Assembly: GCF_000732615.1 (NCBI RefSeq)
Contig: NZ_JPGL01000055.1
Span: 1-64,000, forward strand
Source of the DNA: Burkholderia paludis
Lineage (GTDB): Bacteria; Pseudomonadota; Gammaproteobacteria; Burkholderiales; Burkholderiaceae
DNA: 64,000 bases
Direction: 5' to 3'
Below, in pieces: positions 24,985 to 34,837 of this stretch (position 1 is the first letter of the stretch; every line of letters begins with the position of its first letter). Position numbers and translations under genes: made by a program. The notes below the pieces were generated by a model that ran no database searches, was not told the origin of the DNA, and saw only the letters and a program-made list of their open reading frames with translations.

Positions 24985-27900
24985 ATGCTCCATCTCTTCT
25001 ATTCGAACCGTCACGAGACACTGGCCGACGCGCTGCTCGAGGATCTGGCCGCGTTCCCGGCCCGCAACGGGCCGTGGGCGCCGCAGCAGGTCATCGTGCC
25101 GAGCGCGGCGCTGCGCCGCCGTCTCGAGCTCGACATCGCCGCGCGCAACGGCGTGTGCGCGAACGTCGAGTTCACGTATCTCGCGCAATGGCTGTGGGCG
25201 CAGATCGGCCGCGTGCTGACGGTGCCCGCGCGTTCTCCGTTCGCACCCGACCGCCTCGTGTGGCGCTGCTACCGGCTGTTCGCGCAGGCGGCCGGCGGCG
25301 CGCCGTGGCTCGCGTCGCCGCGGCTGGCAGCGTATCTGTCCGCGTCCGACGACGCGATGCGCTACGAGCTCGCGCACCGCGTCGCGGCCGTGCTCGACCA
25401 TTACCTGACCTATCGCCCCGAATGGCTCGCGGCGTGGCAGGCCGGCGAGTCGGTGCTCGCGGGCGACGCCGCGCCGCGCGGGATCGGCGATGCCGCACGC
25501 GACGACGAACGCTGGCAGGCCGCGCTGTGGCGCGCGCTGCTCGCCGAACTGAGCGACAGCGGCACGCCGCCCGCGCACCGCTTCCTCGTCGAGGCGCGCC
25601 ACCTCGATCCTGAAACCGTCGCGCGCGCCGACTGGCCGGAATCGGTCAGCGTGTTCGCGCTGCCGACCATGCCGCCGCTGCATGTCGCGCTGCTGCGCGA
25701 GCTGTCGCGCTGGATCGACGTGCGCGTCTATGCGCTGAACCCGTGCCGCGAATTCTGGTTCGACATCGTGACCGCCGCGCATGCCGAGGCGCTCGACGCG
25801 GCGGGCCGGCTCGACTACCAGGAAGTCGGCCACCCGCTGCTCGCCGAATGGGGCAGGCAGACGCAGGCGCAACTGCACATGCTGCACGAACTGACCGAAA
25901 GCGCCGCATCGGGCGATGCGTCGCGTTTCGTCGAGAATCCCGCGCCGACCTGGCTCGCGCGCGTGCAGAACGCGATCCTCGAACTGCAGCCGGAGGCGCA
26001 AGCCGGCGGCGCGCCGGCCGAGCGCGGCATCGAGGTGCACGTGTGTCACAGCCTGGCGCGCCAGCTCGAGGTGCTGCACGACCGGCTGCTCGCGTGGTTC
26101 GACGCCGACGCGAGCCTGCAGCCGTCCGACGTGCTGGTCGCGGTGGCCGACCTCGCGGCGGCCGGGCCGCTGATCGACGCGGTGTTCGGCACCGCCGGCG
26201 CCGGCGGCGCGCGCGTGCCGTACCGGATCACCGGCCTGCCGCCGTCGCAGGCGAACCCGGTCGCGCGCGTGCTGCTCGACTGGCTCGCATTGCCGGAGCG
26301 GCAGGTCGGCGCGCCGGAGCTGGTCGAATGGTTGCGCGTCGACGCGGTGGCGGCGCGCTACGGCATCGACGCGGCCGCGCTCGAGACGGTGCAGACCTGG
26401 CTCGCGGCAGCCGGCGCGCGGCGCGGGCTGTCGCCGCTCGCGAGTGACGACGCGGCCGTGCCGTCGCCGCGCCATACGTTCTCCGATGCGCTCGCGCGGC
26501 TTTTTCTCGGCTATGCGATGCCGGAAGGCGCGGCGCCGGTCGGCGCATGGCTGCCGATCGAGGCGGCCACCGGCAGCGAGGCCGAGCTGCTCGGCCGGCT
26601 CGCGCGCTTCACCGACGATCTCGACGGCTTCGCGCGGCAACTCGGCGAAGCGCACACGCCGCGCGGCTGGAGCGAACTCTTCGCCGACACGCTCGCACGT
26701 TTCTTCGATTCGGGCGCCGCGCATGCGGACGCGCTCGCGGGCGTGCGCGACGCGCTCGACGCGATGCTGGCCGCGATGACGGAGGGCGCACCCGACGAAG
26801 CGCTGCCGGCGGCCGTCGTCCGGGCGGGGCTGGCCGCCGCGCTCGACGATCCGGCGCGCGGCGGGGTGCCGTGGGGCGGCGTCACGTTCTCGTCGCTGAC
26901 GAGCTTGCGCGGCCTGCCGTATCGCGTCGTCTGCCTGCTCGGGATGGACGACGGCGTGCTGCCGAGCCTCGCGCGCGCGGACGAATTCGACCTGATGGCC
27001 GTGTTGCCGAAGCTCGGCGACCGGCAGCGCCGCGACGACGAGCGCAACCTGTTCCTCGACCTGCTGCTCGCCGCGCGCGACCGGTTGCTGATCGCGTACA
27101 CGGGCCGCAGCATCCGCGACAACGCGCCGTTGCCGCCGGCGGCGCTCGTCGACGAACTGCTCGACCACCTGGCGCTCGTCACGGCCGGGCCCGACGCCGC
27201 GCCGGACGCGGTCGATGCCGCGCGGCGCGCGTTCGTCGTCGAACATCCGCTGCAACCGTTCGCGGCCGCGTATTTCCAGCCCGGCAGCGGGCTCGCCTCC
27301 TATGACGCCGAGCGCGCGACACTCGCGTCGCTGCTGGCCGCCGAGGCGGCGCGCGACGCTCCGCGCGAGCAGCCGTTCTTCGCGCAGCCGCTGCCGGTCG
27401 AACCGGTCGAGCCGGTCGCATTCGGCGAGTTCGAACGTTTCTGGCGGCATCCCGCGCGTGCGCTGCTGCGTGCACGGCTGGGCATCGTGCTCTCCGACGT
27501 GCAGGCCGAACTGCTCGACACGGAGCCGTTCGCGCTCGACTTCGCCGGCAGCGACGCGCTCGCCGAGCGCGTGCTGCCGCTGCTGATCGAATCGGGCGAC
27601 GGGGCCGTGCACGATCACGCGCTGCGCATTGCGGACGCGAGCCCGGAATTGCCGGGCGGCGCGACGGGCGCCGTATGGCGCGACCAGGCGCTCGGCTCGA
27701 TGTCGCAACTGGCGTCGAACGTGCGCCGCGCGCTGGCCGAGGGCATGGAACGTCGGCCGTTCTCGCTCGTCGTGGTGCCGGCGTGGCCGGATACGGATCA
27801 GGCGCTGTTCGGCGCCGACGACGCGATGCTGTCGGCCGACGCGGTAAGCGCACCGCTCGAATTGCACGGCACGCTGAACCGGCTGACGCCGGCCGGGCAG

Positions 27901-28323
27901 ATCATCTATCGCTATGCGCGGCCGAGTGCGCGCGACTACCTGTCCGCGTGGCTCGCGCATCTCGTCTATTGCGCGGTCGAACCGGACGGCCCGCGCCGCA
28001 CGTTGTGGTTCGGCAGCGGCGGCGCGTTCGAGCTGACGCCCGTCGCGGCGCCGCTCGAGCGGCTCGCGCCGCTGGCCGCGCTGTTTCGCGCCGGGCGGCG
28101 CATGCCGCTGCGGTTTTTCCCGCGCAGCGCATGGGCGAGGGTGTCCGACGGGGAGGCCAAGGCCGCGAGCGTCTGGATCAACGAGCGCGTCGTGAGCGAG
28201 GCCGACGATCCGGCCATCGCGATCGCATGGCGCGGCGCGCATGCGTCGCTCGACGAGCCGTTCGGCACGCTCGCGCGGCTCGTGTTCGAGCCGCTCGTCG
28301 AGCATCTGAAGGAGGTCGCATGA
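24985..28323 (+). CDS. recC: Exodeoxyribonuclease V gamma subunit RecC
   Basis: A 1112-residue subunit of the RecBCD helicase-nuclease, which processes double-strand ends and recognises Chi. RecC is an inactive SF1-helicase fold. The N terminus (LHLFYSNRHETLADALLEDL) and VPSAALRRRLELDIA are diagnostic, as is the inactive-helicase segment VTFSSLTSLRGLPYRVVCLLGMDDG. It is the first gene of recC-recB-recD-arfB; its stop overlaps the recB start (ATGA). Confidence 0.96.
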   Translation: MLHLFYSNRHETLADALLEDLAAFPARNGPWAPQQVIVPSAALRRRLELDIAARNGVCANVEFTYLAQWLWAQIGRVLTVPARSPFAPDRLVWRCYRLFAQAAGGAPWLASPRLAAYLSASDDAMRYELAHRVAAVLDHYLTYRPEWLAAWQAGESVLAGDAAPRGIGDAARDDERWQAALWRALLAELSDSGTPPAHRFLVEARHLDPETVARADWPESVSVFALPTMPPLHVALLRELSRWIDVRVYALNPCREFWFDIVTAAHAEALDAAGRLDYQEVGHPLLAEWGRQTQAQLHMLHELTESAASGDASRFVENPAPTWLARVQNAILELQPEAQAGGAPAERGIEVHVCHSLARQLEVLHDRLLAWFDADASLQPSDVLVAVADLAAAGPLIDAVFGTAGAGGARVPYRITGLPPSQANPVARVLLDWLALPERQVGAPELVEWLRVDAVAARYGIDAAALETVQTWLAAAGARRGLSPLASDDAAVPSPRHTFSDALARLFLGYAMPEGAAPVGAWLPIEAATGSEAELLGRLARFTDDLDGFARQLGEAHTPRGWSELFADTLARFFDSGAAHADALAGVRDALDAMLAAMTEGAPDEALPAAVVRAGLAAALDDPARGGVPWGGVTFSSLTSLRGLPYRVVCLLGMDDGVLPSLARADEFDLMAVLPKLGDRQRRDDERNLFLDLLLAARDRLLIAYTGRSIRDNAPLPPAALVDELLDHLALVTAGPDAAPDAVDAARRAFVVEHPLQPFAAAYFQPGSGLASYDAERATLASLLAAEAARDAPREQPFFAQPLPVEPVEPVAFGEFERFWRHPARALLRARLGIVLSDVQAELLDTEPFALDFAGSDALAERVLPLLIESGDGAVHDHALRIADASPELPGGATGAVWRDQALGSMSQLASNVRRALAEGMERRPFSLVVVPAWPDTDQALFGADDAMLSADAVSAPLELHGTLNRLTPAGQIIYRYARPSARDYLSAWLAHLVYCAVEPDGPRRTLWFGSGGAFELTPVAAPLERLAPLAALFRAGRRMPLRFFPRSAWARVSDGEAKAASVWINERVVSEADDPAIAIAWRGAHASLDEPFGTLARLVFEPLVEHLKEVA

Positions 28324-31300
28324 GTGTCGTGACGCAGCAGTCCGCGCTCGAACTCGACGTGTTCGCGTGCCCGCTCGACGGCGTCAACCAGATCGAGGCG
28401 TCGGCGGGCACCGGCAAGACCTGGAACATCTGCGCGCTGTACGTGCGCCTGTTGCTGGAGAAGGACCTCGGCGCGGACGAGATCCTCGTCGTGACCTTCA
28501 CGAAGGCAGCGACGGCCGAACTGCACGAGCGGATTCGCAGTCGGCTCGCGCAGCTCGCGCACGCGCTCGACACGGGGGACGACGGCGGCGATCCGTTCAT
28601 CGGGCGCCTGCTCGACACGACGCTCGGCGAACACGGCGCGCTCGATCCCGAAACCGCCGCGAAGCGGATCCGGCGCGCGCTGCGCGCATTCGACCAGGCC
28701 GCGATCCATACGATCCACGCGTTCTGCCAGCGCGCGCTGCAGGAAGCGCCGTTCGCGGCCGCGATGCCGTTCGCGTTCGACATGGAGGCCGACGATGCGG
28801 CGCTGCGCTTCGAACTCGCGGCGGATTTCTGGCGCACGCGGGTCGAACCGGCCGCCGCGCGCTGGCCGGGCTTCGCGATCTGGCTGGTCGAGTCGGGCGC
28901 GGGCCCGGCCGCGCTCGATGCACAGCTCGCGCGCCGGCTGAAGAAGCCGCTCGCGGCGCTGCGCTGGGACGGCGTGACCGAGCCGGACGAAGCCGCCGAG
29001 GCGGCCGCGGCCGAATGCTTCGCGGAGGCCGCGCGGATGTGGGCGGCCGAGCGCGATGCAATCGGCGCGTTGCTGCACGCGGCGCAACCCGTGCTCAACC
29101 AGCGCTCGCACAAGCCCGACGCTGTTGCCGATGCGCTCGACGCGTGGGCCGCGCATTTCGCGCAGGGCGAAGCGGCGGCCGCGTTGCCGAAGGCGGCGCT
29201 GAAGCTCACGCGCACCGCGCTGGCGAAGGCGACGAAAAAAGGCGGCGCGACGCCCGAACATGCATTCTTCGACGTGGCCGACGCGCTCGAGGCGGCCGTG
29301 GCGGCAGCCGAGGCCGCGCAGCGCGCGCGCTGGCTCGCGCTGATCGCCGACTGGCTCGACATGGCGCCGGGCGAGCTGGCCGAGCGCAAGCGCACGCGGC
29401 GCATCGTGTCGTTCGACGACCTGCTCGCGAACCTTTACCACGCGCTGCATGCGCACCCGTGGCTCGCGCAGACGCTGCGCGCGCGCTATCCGGCCGCCCT
29501 GATCGACGAGTTCCAGGATACCGACCCGCTGCAGTTCGCGATCTTCGACCGGATCTTCGCGCCGGGCGGCCCGCTGTTTCTCGTCGGCGATCCGAAGCAG
29601 GCGATCTACAGCTTCCGCGCGGCCGACCTGCACACCTATCTTGCCGCGCGCGCACGTGCGAGCGCGTGCTATACGCTCGCGGTCAACCAGCGCTCGACGC
29701 CGGCAATCGTCGATGCGTGCAACCGCTTCTTCATGTCGAATCCGCGCGCGTTCGTGCTCGACGGGCTCGACTATTACCCGGTGCGCGCGGGCACGCGCGT
29801 GCGTGCGCCGTTCGTCGACGAAACCGATCCGGGCCCGGCCGGCGACTTCCGGGTCTGGGCATTGCCGGGTGGCGAGGGCACGCTGCTCAAGCGCGACGCG
29901 CAGGCGCAGGCCGCCCAGGCCTGCGCGGCCGAGATCGCGCGGCTGATGCGCGGCGCGCGCGAGGGGCGCGTGCGGCTGGGCGACGCGCCGTTGTCGCCGG
30001 GCGACATCGCGGTGCTCGTGCAGACGCACCGGCAAGGCAGCCTGGTGAAACGCGTGCTGGCCACGTGGGGCATCGGCAGCGTCGAGCTGGCGCAGGCCTC
30101 GGTGTTCTCGACCGGCGACGCCGAGCAGCTCGAACGCGTACTGGCGGCGATCGACGCGCCGGGCGACCTGCGGCGTCTGCGCGCGGCGCTCGCGTCCGAC
30201 TGGTTCGGCCTCGATGCCGGCGCGCTGTGGCGAATGGAGCAGGGCGACGGCGATGCGGCGCGCGAAGCGCCGGCGGCCGACGGCGCCGACGCGATGAGCT
30301 GGGTCGAGCGCTTCTCGCGCTATCGGCTGTTGTGGCGCGAGCGCGGGTTCGCGGTGATGTGGCGCACGTTCACGCGCGAGCTGCGGATCGCCGAGCGGCT
30401 GATGGCCGGCGCGGACGGCGAGCGCCGCGTGACCGACCTCAATCACCTGGCCGAACTGACGCAGGCTCGCGCGTCCGCCCAGCCGGGCATCGCGCCGACG
30501 CTGCGCTGGCTCGCCGCGCAGCGGCTCGACGGCGGCGGCGAGGAAGCGCAGTTGCGGCTCGAATCCGATCGCAACCTCGTGCAGATCGTCACCGTGCACA
30601 AGTCGAAAGGCCTGGAGTATGCGATCGTCTTCTGTCCATTCCTGAACGACGGCGGGTTGCGCGAGCCGCCGTCGTCCGCGTTGCCGGATGCCCGCGAGTA
30701 TCACGACGACGCGGGCGACGCGGTGCTGCATTACGGATGCGACGACGAGGCGGCCGCGCACGCGGCAAGGCAGGCGATGCGCGAGCAGGCCGCGGAACGC
30801 GCCCGGCTTGTCTACGTGGCGCTCACACGCGCGGTGTATCGCTGCTATGTCGTCGCCGGGCCGTACCTGTCGTCGCGCTCGACGCGCGAGGCGCGGCGCA
30901 GCGTGCTGAACTGGCTGGTCGCCGGCGCCGGCCAGCCGTTCGACGCGTGGCTCGACGAGCCGCCCGACGAAGCCGCGCTCGACGCGGCGTGGCGCGCGCT
31001 CGCGGGCGGCCCCGTGAGCGTCGCGCCGCTGCCAGCGCCCGCGCGCCGCGAGCGTCTCGCGGCGGGGCACGACGCAGCGCAGACGCTCGCGGCGCGCCAC
31101 GCGACGCGCATGCTGCGCGATGCGTGGCGGATGGCGAGCTTCAGTTCGCTGACCGCATCGATGGCGCGCGAGGAGGCGGGCGTCGCGGCCGTGCCGGACG
31201 ACGAACTGCGGCCCGATCACGATGCGCTCGCCGAGGTGACGCCCGATGGCGCGTCGCTGCTGGCCGACACGGTGGCGCCCGAACCGCCGGACGACGACAT

Positions 31301-32027
31301 CCTCGTGTTCCCGCGCGGCGCGGCGGCGGGCGAGTGCCTGCACCGCCTGTTCGAACTGAGCCGGTTCACGCAGCCCGACTCGTGGCACGCGGCCGCGCTC
31401 GGCGCGCTGCACGACCGGCCGGTCGAGGCCGAGCCCGAACTCGCGCCGCGCCTGCCGGCCATGATGGCGCGGCTGGTCGGCGATGTCGTGTGCACCGAGC
31501 TCGTGCCGGGCATGCGGCTCGCCGATCTCGATCCCGCGAAGCGGCTCGACGAAATGGGTTTCCTGTTCCCGGCGCCGGCGCTCGACCTGACGGCGCTGCG
31601 CCGGCTGCTGGTCGCGCACGGCTACCCGGACGTTGCACTCGAGGCGGGCACGCTCGCCGGTTTCATCAAGGGTTTCATCGACATGATCGTCGAACACGAC
31701 GGCCGCTTCTGGATCGTCGACTGGAAGTCGAACCATCTCGGCACGACGCCGGATGCCTACGGCCCGCGCGCGCTCGACGTCGCGATGGCCGACCACGCCT
31801 ATCACCTGCAGGCGCTGCTCTATACGGTCGCGCTGCATCGCTACCTGCGCGGGCGGCTGCCCGACTACGATTACGACACGCACATCGCGGGCTACCTGTA
31901 CCTGTTCGTGCGCGGCGTGCGGCCCGACTGGCGCAGCGGCGGCGAGCCGGCCGGCGTGCATGCGCGGCGGCCGGCGCGCGAACTCGTCGACGCACTCGAC
32001 CGGATGATGGACGGGGGCCGCGCATGA
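28320..32027 (+). CDS. recB: Exodeoxyribonuclease V beta subunit RecB
   Basis: A 1235-residue 3'-5' helicase with C-terminal nuclease. Walker A is EASAGTGKTWN (about residues 24-34), helicase motif II is ALIDEFQDTDPLQ, motif III is LVGDPKQAIYSFRAAD, and motif VI includes RLVYVALTRAVYRC. The nuclease domain has GFIDMIVEHDGRFWIVDWKSNHLG, whose Asp and Lys match the RecB active site. ATGA overlaps join it to recC and recD. No ptrA lies between recC and recB, unlike in E. coli. Confidence 0.97.
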   Translation: MSVVTQQSALELDVFACPLDGVNQIEASAGTGKTWNICALYVRLLLEKDLGADEILVVTFTKAATAELHERIRSRLAQLAHALDTGDDGGDPFIGRLLDTTLGEHGALDPETAAKRIRRALRAFDQAAIHTIHAFCQRALQEAPFAAAMPFAFDMEADDAALRFELAADFWRTRVEPAAARWPGFAIWLVESGAGPAALDAQLARRLKKPLAALRWDGVTEPDEAAEAAAAECFAEAARMWAAERDAIGALLHAAQPVLNQRSHKPDAVADALDAWAAHFAQGEAAAALPKAALKLTRTALAKATKKGGATPEHAFFDVADALEAAVAAAEAAQRARWLALIADWLDMAPGELAERKRTRRIVSFDDLLANLYHALHAHPWLAQTLRARYPAALIDEFQDTDPLQFAIFDRIFAPGGPLFLVGDPKQAIYSFRAADLHTYLAARARASACYTLAVNQRSTPAIVDACNRFFMSNPRAFVLDGLDYYPVRAGTRVRAPFVDETDPGPAGDFRVWALPGGEGTLLKRDAQAQAAQACAAEIARLMRGAREGRVRLGDAPLSPGDIAVLVQTHRQGSLVKRVLATWGIGSVELAQASVFSTGDAEQLERVLAAIDAPGDLRRLRAALASDWFGLDAGALWRMEQGDGDAAREAPAADGADAMSWVERFSRYRLLWRERGFAVMWRTFTRELRIAERLMAGADGERRVTDLNHLAELTQARASAQPGIAPTLRWLAAQRLDGGGEEAQLRLESDRNLVQIVTVHKSKGLEYAIVFCPFLNDGGLREPPSSALPDAREYHDDAGDAVLHYGCDDEAAAHAARQAMREQAAERARLVYVALTRAVYRCYVVAGPYLSSRSTREARRSVLNWLVAGAGQPFDAWLDEPPDEAALDAAWRALAGGPVSVAPLPAPARRERLAAGHDAAQTLAARHATRMLRDAWRMASFSSLTASMAREEAGVAAVPDDELRPDHDALAEVTPDGASLLADTVAPEPPDDDILVFPRGAAAGECLHRLFELSRFTQPDSWHAAALGALHDRPVEAEPELAPRLPAMMARLVGDVVCTELVPGMRLADLDPAKRLDEMGFLFPAPALDLTALRRLLVAHGYPDVALEAGTLAGFIKGFIDMIVEHDGRFWIVDWKSNHLGTTPDAYGPRALDVAMADHAYHLQALLYTVALHRYLRGRLPDYDYDTHIAGYLYLFVRGVRPDWRSGGEPAGVHARRPARELVDALDRMMDGGRA

Positions 32028-34363
32028 ACGCATCCGACGACACGCTCGAATTTACCGGCGGCCTCGTTGCACGGCTGCCCGAACCGGCCGATTTCGGCAT
32101 CGCGCTCGCGGAAGGCTTTGCACGTCGCATCGGCGACCTCGCGCGCCGCGCCGGCGCGCCGGCCGCGTCCGCGCGCTGGGCGGCGCGCGCCGCGTTCGCA
32201 ACGAGCCGCGCGACCGCCGGCGGTCACGTCTGCGTCGCGCTCGGCGCGCTCGCGCAGCGCTACGAAGCGCCGCTCGACGACGTGCGCGCGGCGCTTGCCG
32301 CGAGCGGCGTGGTCGCGTTCGGCACGCTCGCGCGCGGCGACGAGCGGCCGCTGATCGTCGACCGGCACGACCACCTGTACCTGTCGCGCTATTTCGACTA
32401 CGAGCGGCGCCTGGCCGATGCGCTCGTGGCGCAGGCCGGGGCGGCGGCGCCGGACGGCGGCCTGTCGCCCGACCGGTTGCGCGACAGCCTCGCGCGCTAC
32501 TTCGGGCCCGCGACCGGCGAGGTCGACTGGCAGCGCGTCGCGGCGATCGTGGCGCTGACGGGGCGCGTGACGATCGTCAGCGGCGGCCCCGGCACGGGCA
32601 AGACGACGACCGTCGTCGGCGTGCTGGCGTGCCTGCTCGATGCTCACCCGGGTTTGCGCATCGCACTGGCCGCGCCGACCGGCAAGGCCGCGCAGCGGAT
32701 GCAGGAAGCGCTGCATGCGCGGGCCGGCGACCTGCCGCCCGAACTCGCGGCGCACCTGCCCGACACGTCGTACACGCTGCATCGGCTGCTGGGCGGCGGC
32801 GGGGCGGCCGGCTTCCGGCATCATCGCGACAATCCGCTGCCGTACGACCTGATCGTCGTCGACGAGGCGTCGATGATCGACGTCGCGCTCGCCGCGCATC
32901 TGCTCGACGCGCTCGCACCGGGCGCCCGGCTCGTGCTGCTCGGCGACAAGGATCAACTGGCCGCGGTCGAGGCGGGCGCCGTGTTCGCGGAGCTGAGCGC
33001 GCGGCCGGCGTTTACCGCCGCGGCGCGCACGCGCATCGCGCAGGCGCTCGGCATCGACGAGGCGGCGTTCGTCGCGGCGTTGCCGGTGCCGGACGAAACG
33101 GCAACCGCCGCGGTTCCGGCGGCGAATCCGGTTGCCGCCGCGACCCGTGCCCCGGCATCTCCGCCGGCATCCGCCGTTGCCGTCGCAGCCGTTCGCAAAC
33201 GGGCGGCGCGGCCGAAAGCCGATGCGCGACAGGCATCGCTGTTCGACGACGAGCCGCAGGATGACGATGCATCCTCGGCCGAAGCGGGGGCGCCCCCGGC
33301 CGCCGGCCCGATGCCGGCCGAAACCGGCGAGGCGGCTGGAGCGGGCGTCGCGGGCGTCGTGGGCGACGACTCCGCGTGGATCGGCGCCGACGAACTCGCG
33401 TGGCTCGATACCGTCGAGCTGCCGCCGTTCGACGCAGGCGACGCGGCGCTTGCGTCGGTCGCGTCGGCCTGGCCGGGCGACCCTGCCGCCGCTTCCGCCA
33501 CGCAAGTGCCTGCCTCCGCGCCCGCGCCGCTCGCGGACTGCGTCGTCTGGCTCGAGCGCAATTACCGCTTCGGTCTCGATTCGCCGATCGGGCGGCTGTC
33601 GCTCGCGATCCGCCGCGGCGACGTGCAGGCCGCGCTCGATGCGCTCCCCGCGGACGACGCGGCTGCCGCGTCGTTCCACGACGATGCGGGCGATACGCTC
33701 GCATCGTCGACGGTCGAGCGGCTTGCGCGCCGGTTCGGCGCTTACCTCGATGCGTTGCGCGACGCGCTGGCCGCGCCGGCGCCCGATCCGCTGCCGCTGT
33801 TCGATGCGCTCAACCGGTTCCGGATCCTGTGCGCGACCCGCAACGGCTCGCGCGGCGCGGAGCACGTCAATGCGCTCGTGGCCGCGCATGTGCGGCATGC
33901 GGCGCGCGTGCCGCTGGCGGTCGGCGCGCACTGGTTTGCCGGGCGGCCGATCATGGTGACCCGCAACGACTATGCGCTCGGGTTGTTCAACGGCGATATC
34001 GGCATCGCGTTGCCCGACGCGCACGGTGTGCTGCGCGTGTGGTTCAGGCGTGCGGACGGCACCGCGCGCGCGGTGTCGCCGGCCGCGCTGCCGCCACACG
34101 AAACCGCGTTCGCGCTGACGGTCCACAAGTCGCAGGGCTCGGAATTCGACGAAGCCTCGCTCGTGTTGCCGGCCTCGTTCAGCCGGGTGCTCACGCGCGA
34201 ACTCGTGTACACGGCCGTCACGCGAGCCCGCTCGCGCGTGCAGGTGATCGGGCCGCGGCGCGTGCTGGCGCAAGCGGTCGCGACGCGCACGCAGCGCGAT
34301 TCCGGGCTCGCGGCCCGGGTCGACGAAGCGCTCGCCCGGCATCGCATGGAGGTGTCGCGATGA
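32024..34363 (+). CDS. recD: Exodeoxyribonuclease V alpha subunit RecD, with long insertion
   Basis: A 779-residue 5'-3' helicase of RecBCD, versus about 608 in E. coli. Walker A is SGGPGTGKTTTVVG, Walker B VVDEASMID, motif III LLGDKDQLAAVEAGAVFAE, then WLERNYRF (motif IV), TVHKSQGSEFDEASLVLP and YTAVTRARSRV (motifs V and VI). The extra length is an Ala/Pro/Asp-rich stretch at about residues 353-505 between motifs III and IV. It contains QASLF (403-407) followed by Asp and Glu, similar to beta-clamp binding peptides. The helicase motifs are intact, so the protein should be active. Confidence 0.95.
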   Translation: MNASDDTLEFTGGLVARLPEPADFGIALAEGFARRIGDLARRAGAPAASARWAARAAFATSRATAGGHVCVALGALAQRYEAPLDDVRAALAASGVVAFGTLARGDERPLIVDRHDHLYLSRYFDYERRLADALVAQAGAAAPDGGLSPDRLRDSLARYFGPATGEVDWQRVAAIVALTGRVTIVSGGPGTGKTTTVVGVLACLLDAHPGLRIALAAPTGKAAQRMQEALHARAGDLPPELAAHLPDTSYTLHRLLGGGGAAGFRHHRDNPLPYDLIVVDEASMIDVALAAHLLDALAPGARLVLLGDKDQLAAVEAGAVFAELSARPAFTAAARTRIAQALGIDEAAFVAALPVPDETATAAVPAANPVAAATRAPASPPASAVAVAAVRKRAARPKADARQASLFDDEPQDDDASSAEAGAPPAAGPMPAETGEAAGAGVAGVVGDDSAWIGADELAWLDTVELPPFDAGDAALASVASAWPGDPAAASATQVPASAPAPLADCVVWLERNYRFGLDSPIGRLSLAIRRGDVQAALDALPADDAAAASFHDDAGDTLASSTVERLARRFGAYLDALRDALAAPAPDPLPLFDALNRFRILCATRNGSRGAEHVNALVAAHVRHAARVPLAVGAHWFAGRPIMVTRNDYALGLFNGDIGIALPDAHGVLRVWFRRADGTARAVSPAALPPHETAFALTVHKSQGSEFDEASLVLPASFSRVLTRELVYTAVTRARSRVQVIGPRRVLAQAVATRTQRDSGLAARVDEALARHRMEVSR

Positions 34364-34764
34364 TGATCCGCTATACGCTCGATCCGGCCGACGTCGAATG
34401 GACGGCCGTGCGCGCACAGGGTGCGGGCGGGCAGAACGTGAACAAGGTCTCGAGCGCGATCCACCTGCGCTTCGATATCCGTGCGTCGTCGCTGCCGCCC
34501 GTCATCAAGGAGCGGCTGCTCGCGCTGTCCGACCAGCGCATCACGCGCGACGGCGTCGTGGTGATCAAGTCGCAGGAATATCGCACCCAGGAGAAGAACC
34601 GCGAAGCCGCGCTGGCGCGGCTCGATACGCTGATCGGCAGCGTCGCGTTCACGCCGCGCGCGCGGGTCGCCACGCGGCCGACGCGCGCATCGAAGGAACG
34701 GCGGCTCGAGCACAAGTCGCGCCGCAGCGCGGTGAAGTCGGGAAGAGGGCGGGTGGACGACTGA
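34360..34764 (+). CDS. arfB: Peptidyl-tRNA hydrolase ArfB (YaeJ)
   Basis: A 134-residue class I release-factor-like rescue protein. The catalytic GGQ motif is in RAQGAGGQNVNKVSSAIHLRF (about residues 21-24 for GAGG), and the C-terminal tail is basic (RPTRASKERRLEHKSRRSAVKSGRGR), the part that enters the empty mRNA channel of stalled ribosomes in ArfB. It frees ribosomes stuck on mRNAs lacking a stop codon. It overlaps recD by ATGA and is therefore probably translated from the recCBD transcript. Two adjacent ATG codons (34360 and 34363) could serve as start. Confidence 0.94.
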   Translation: MMIRYTLDPADVEWTAVRAQGAGGQNVNKVSSAIHLRFDIRASSLPPVIKERLLALSDQRITRDGVVVIKSQEYRTQEKNREAALARLDTLIGSVAFTPRARVATRPTRASKERRLEHKSRRSAVKSGRGRVDD

Positions 34765-34837
34765 CGAACGGAAGCGCAACCGCAACCGCAACCGGCGGCA
34801 GGCGTGCCGGCCGCCTGGTCGCCCGCCGCCGCGCCGG

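Noticed and set aside
28367..32020. Long Arg/Ala-rich frame overlapping recB on the plus strand and joining the recD frame
   Set aside because: Only the part after 32024 encodes RecD; the upstream part is an out-of-frame reading of recB, which has all helicase and nuclease motifs.
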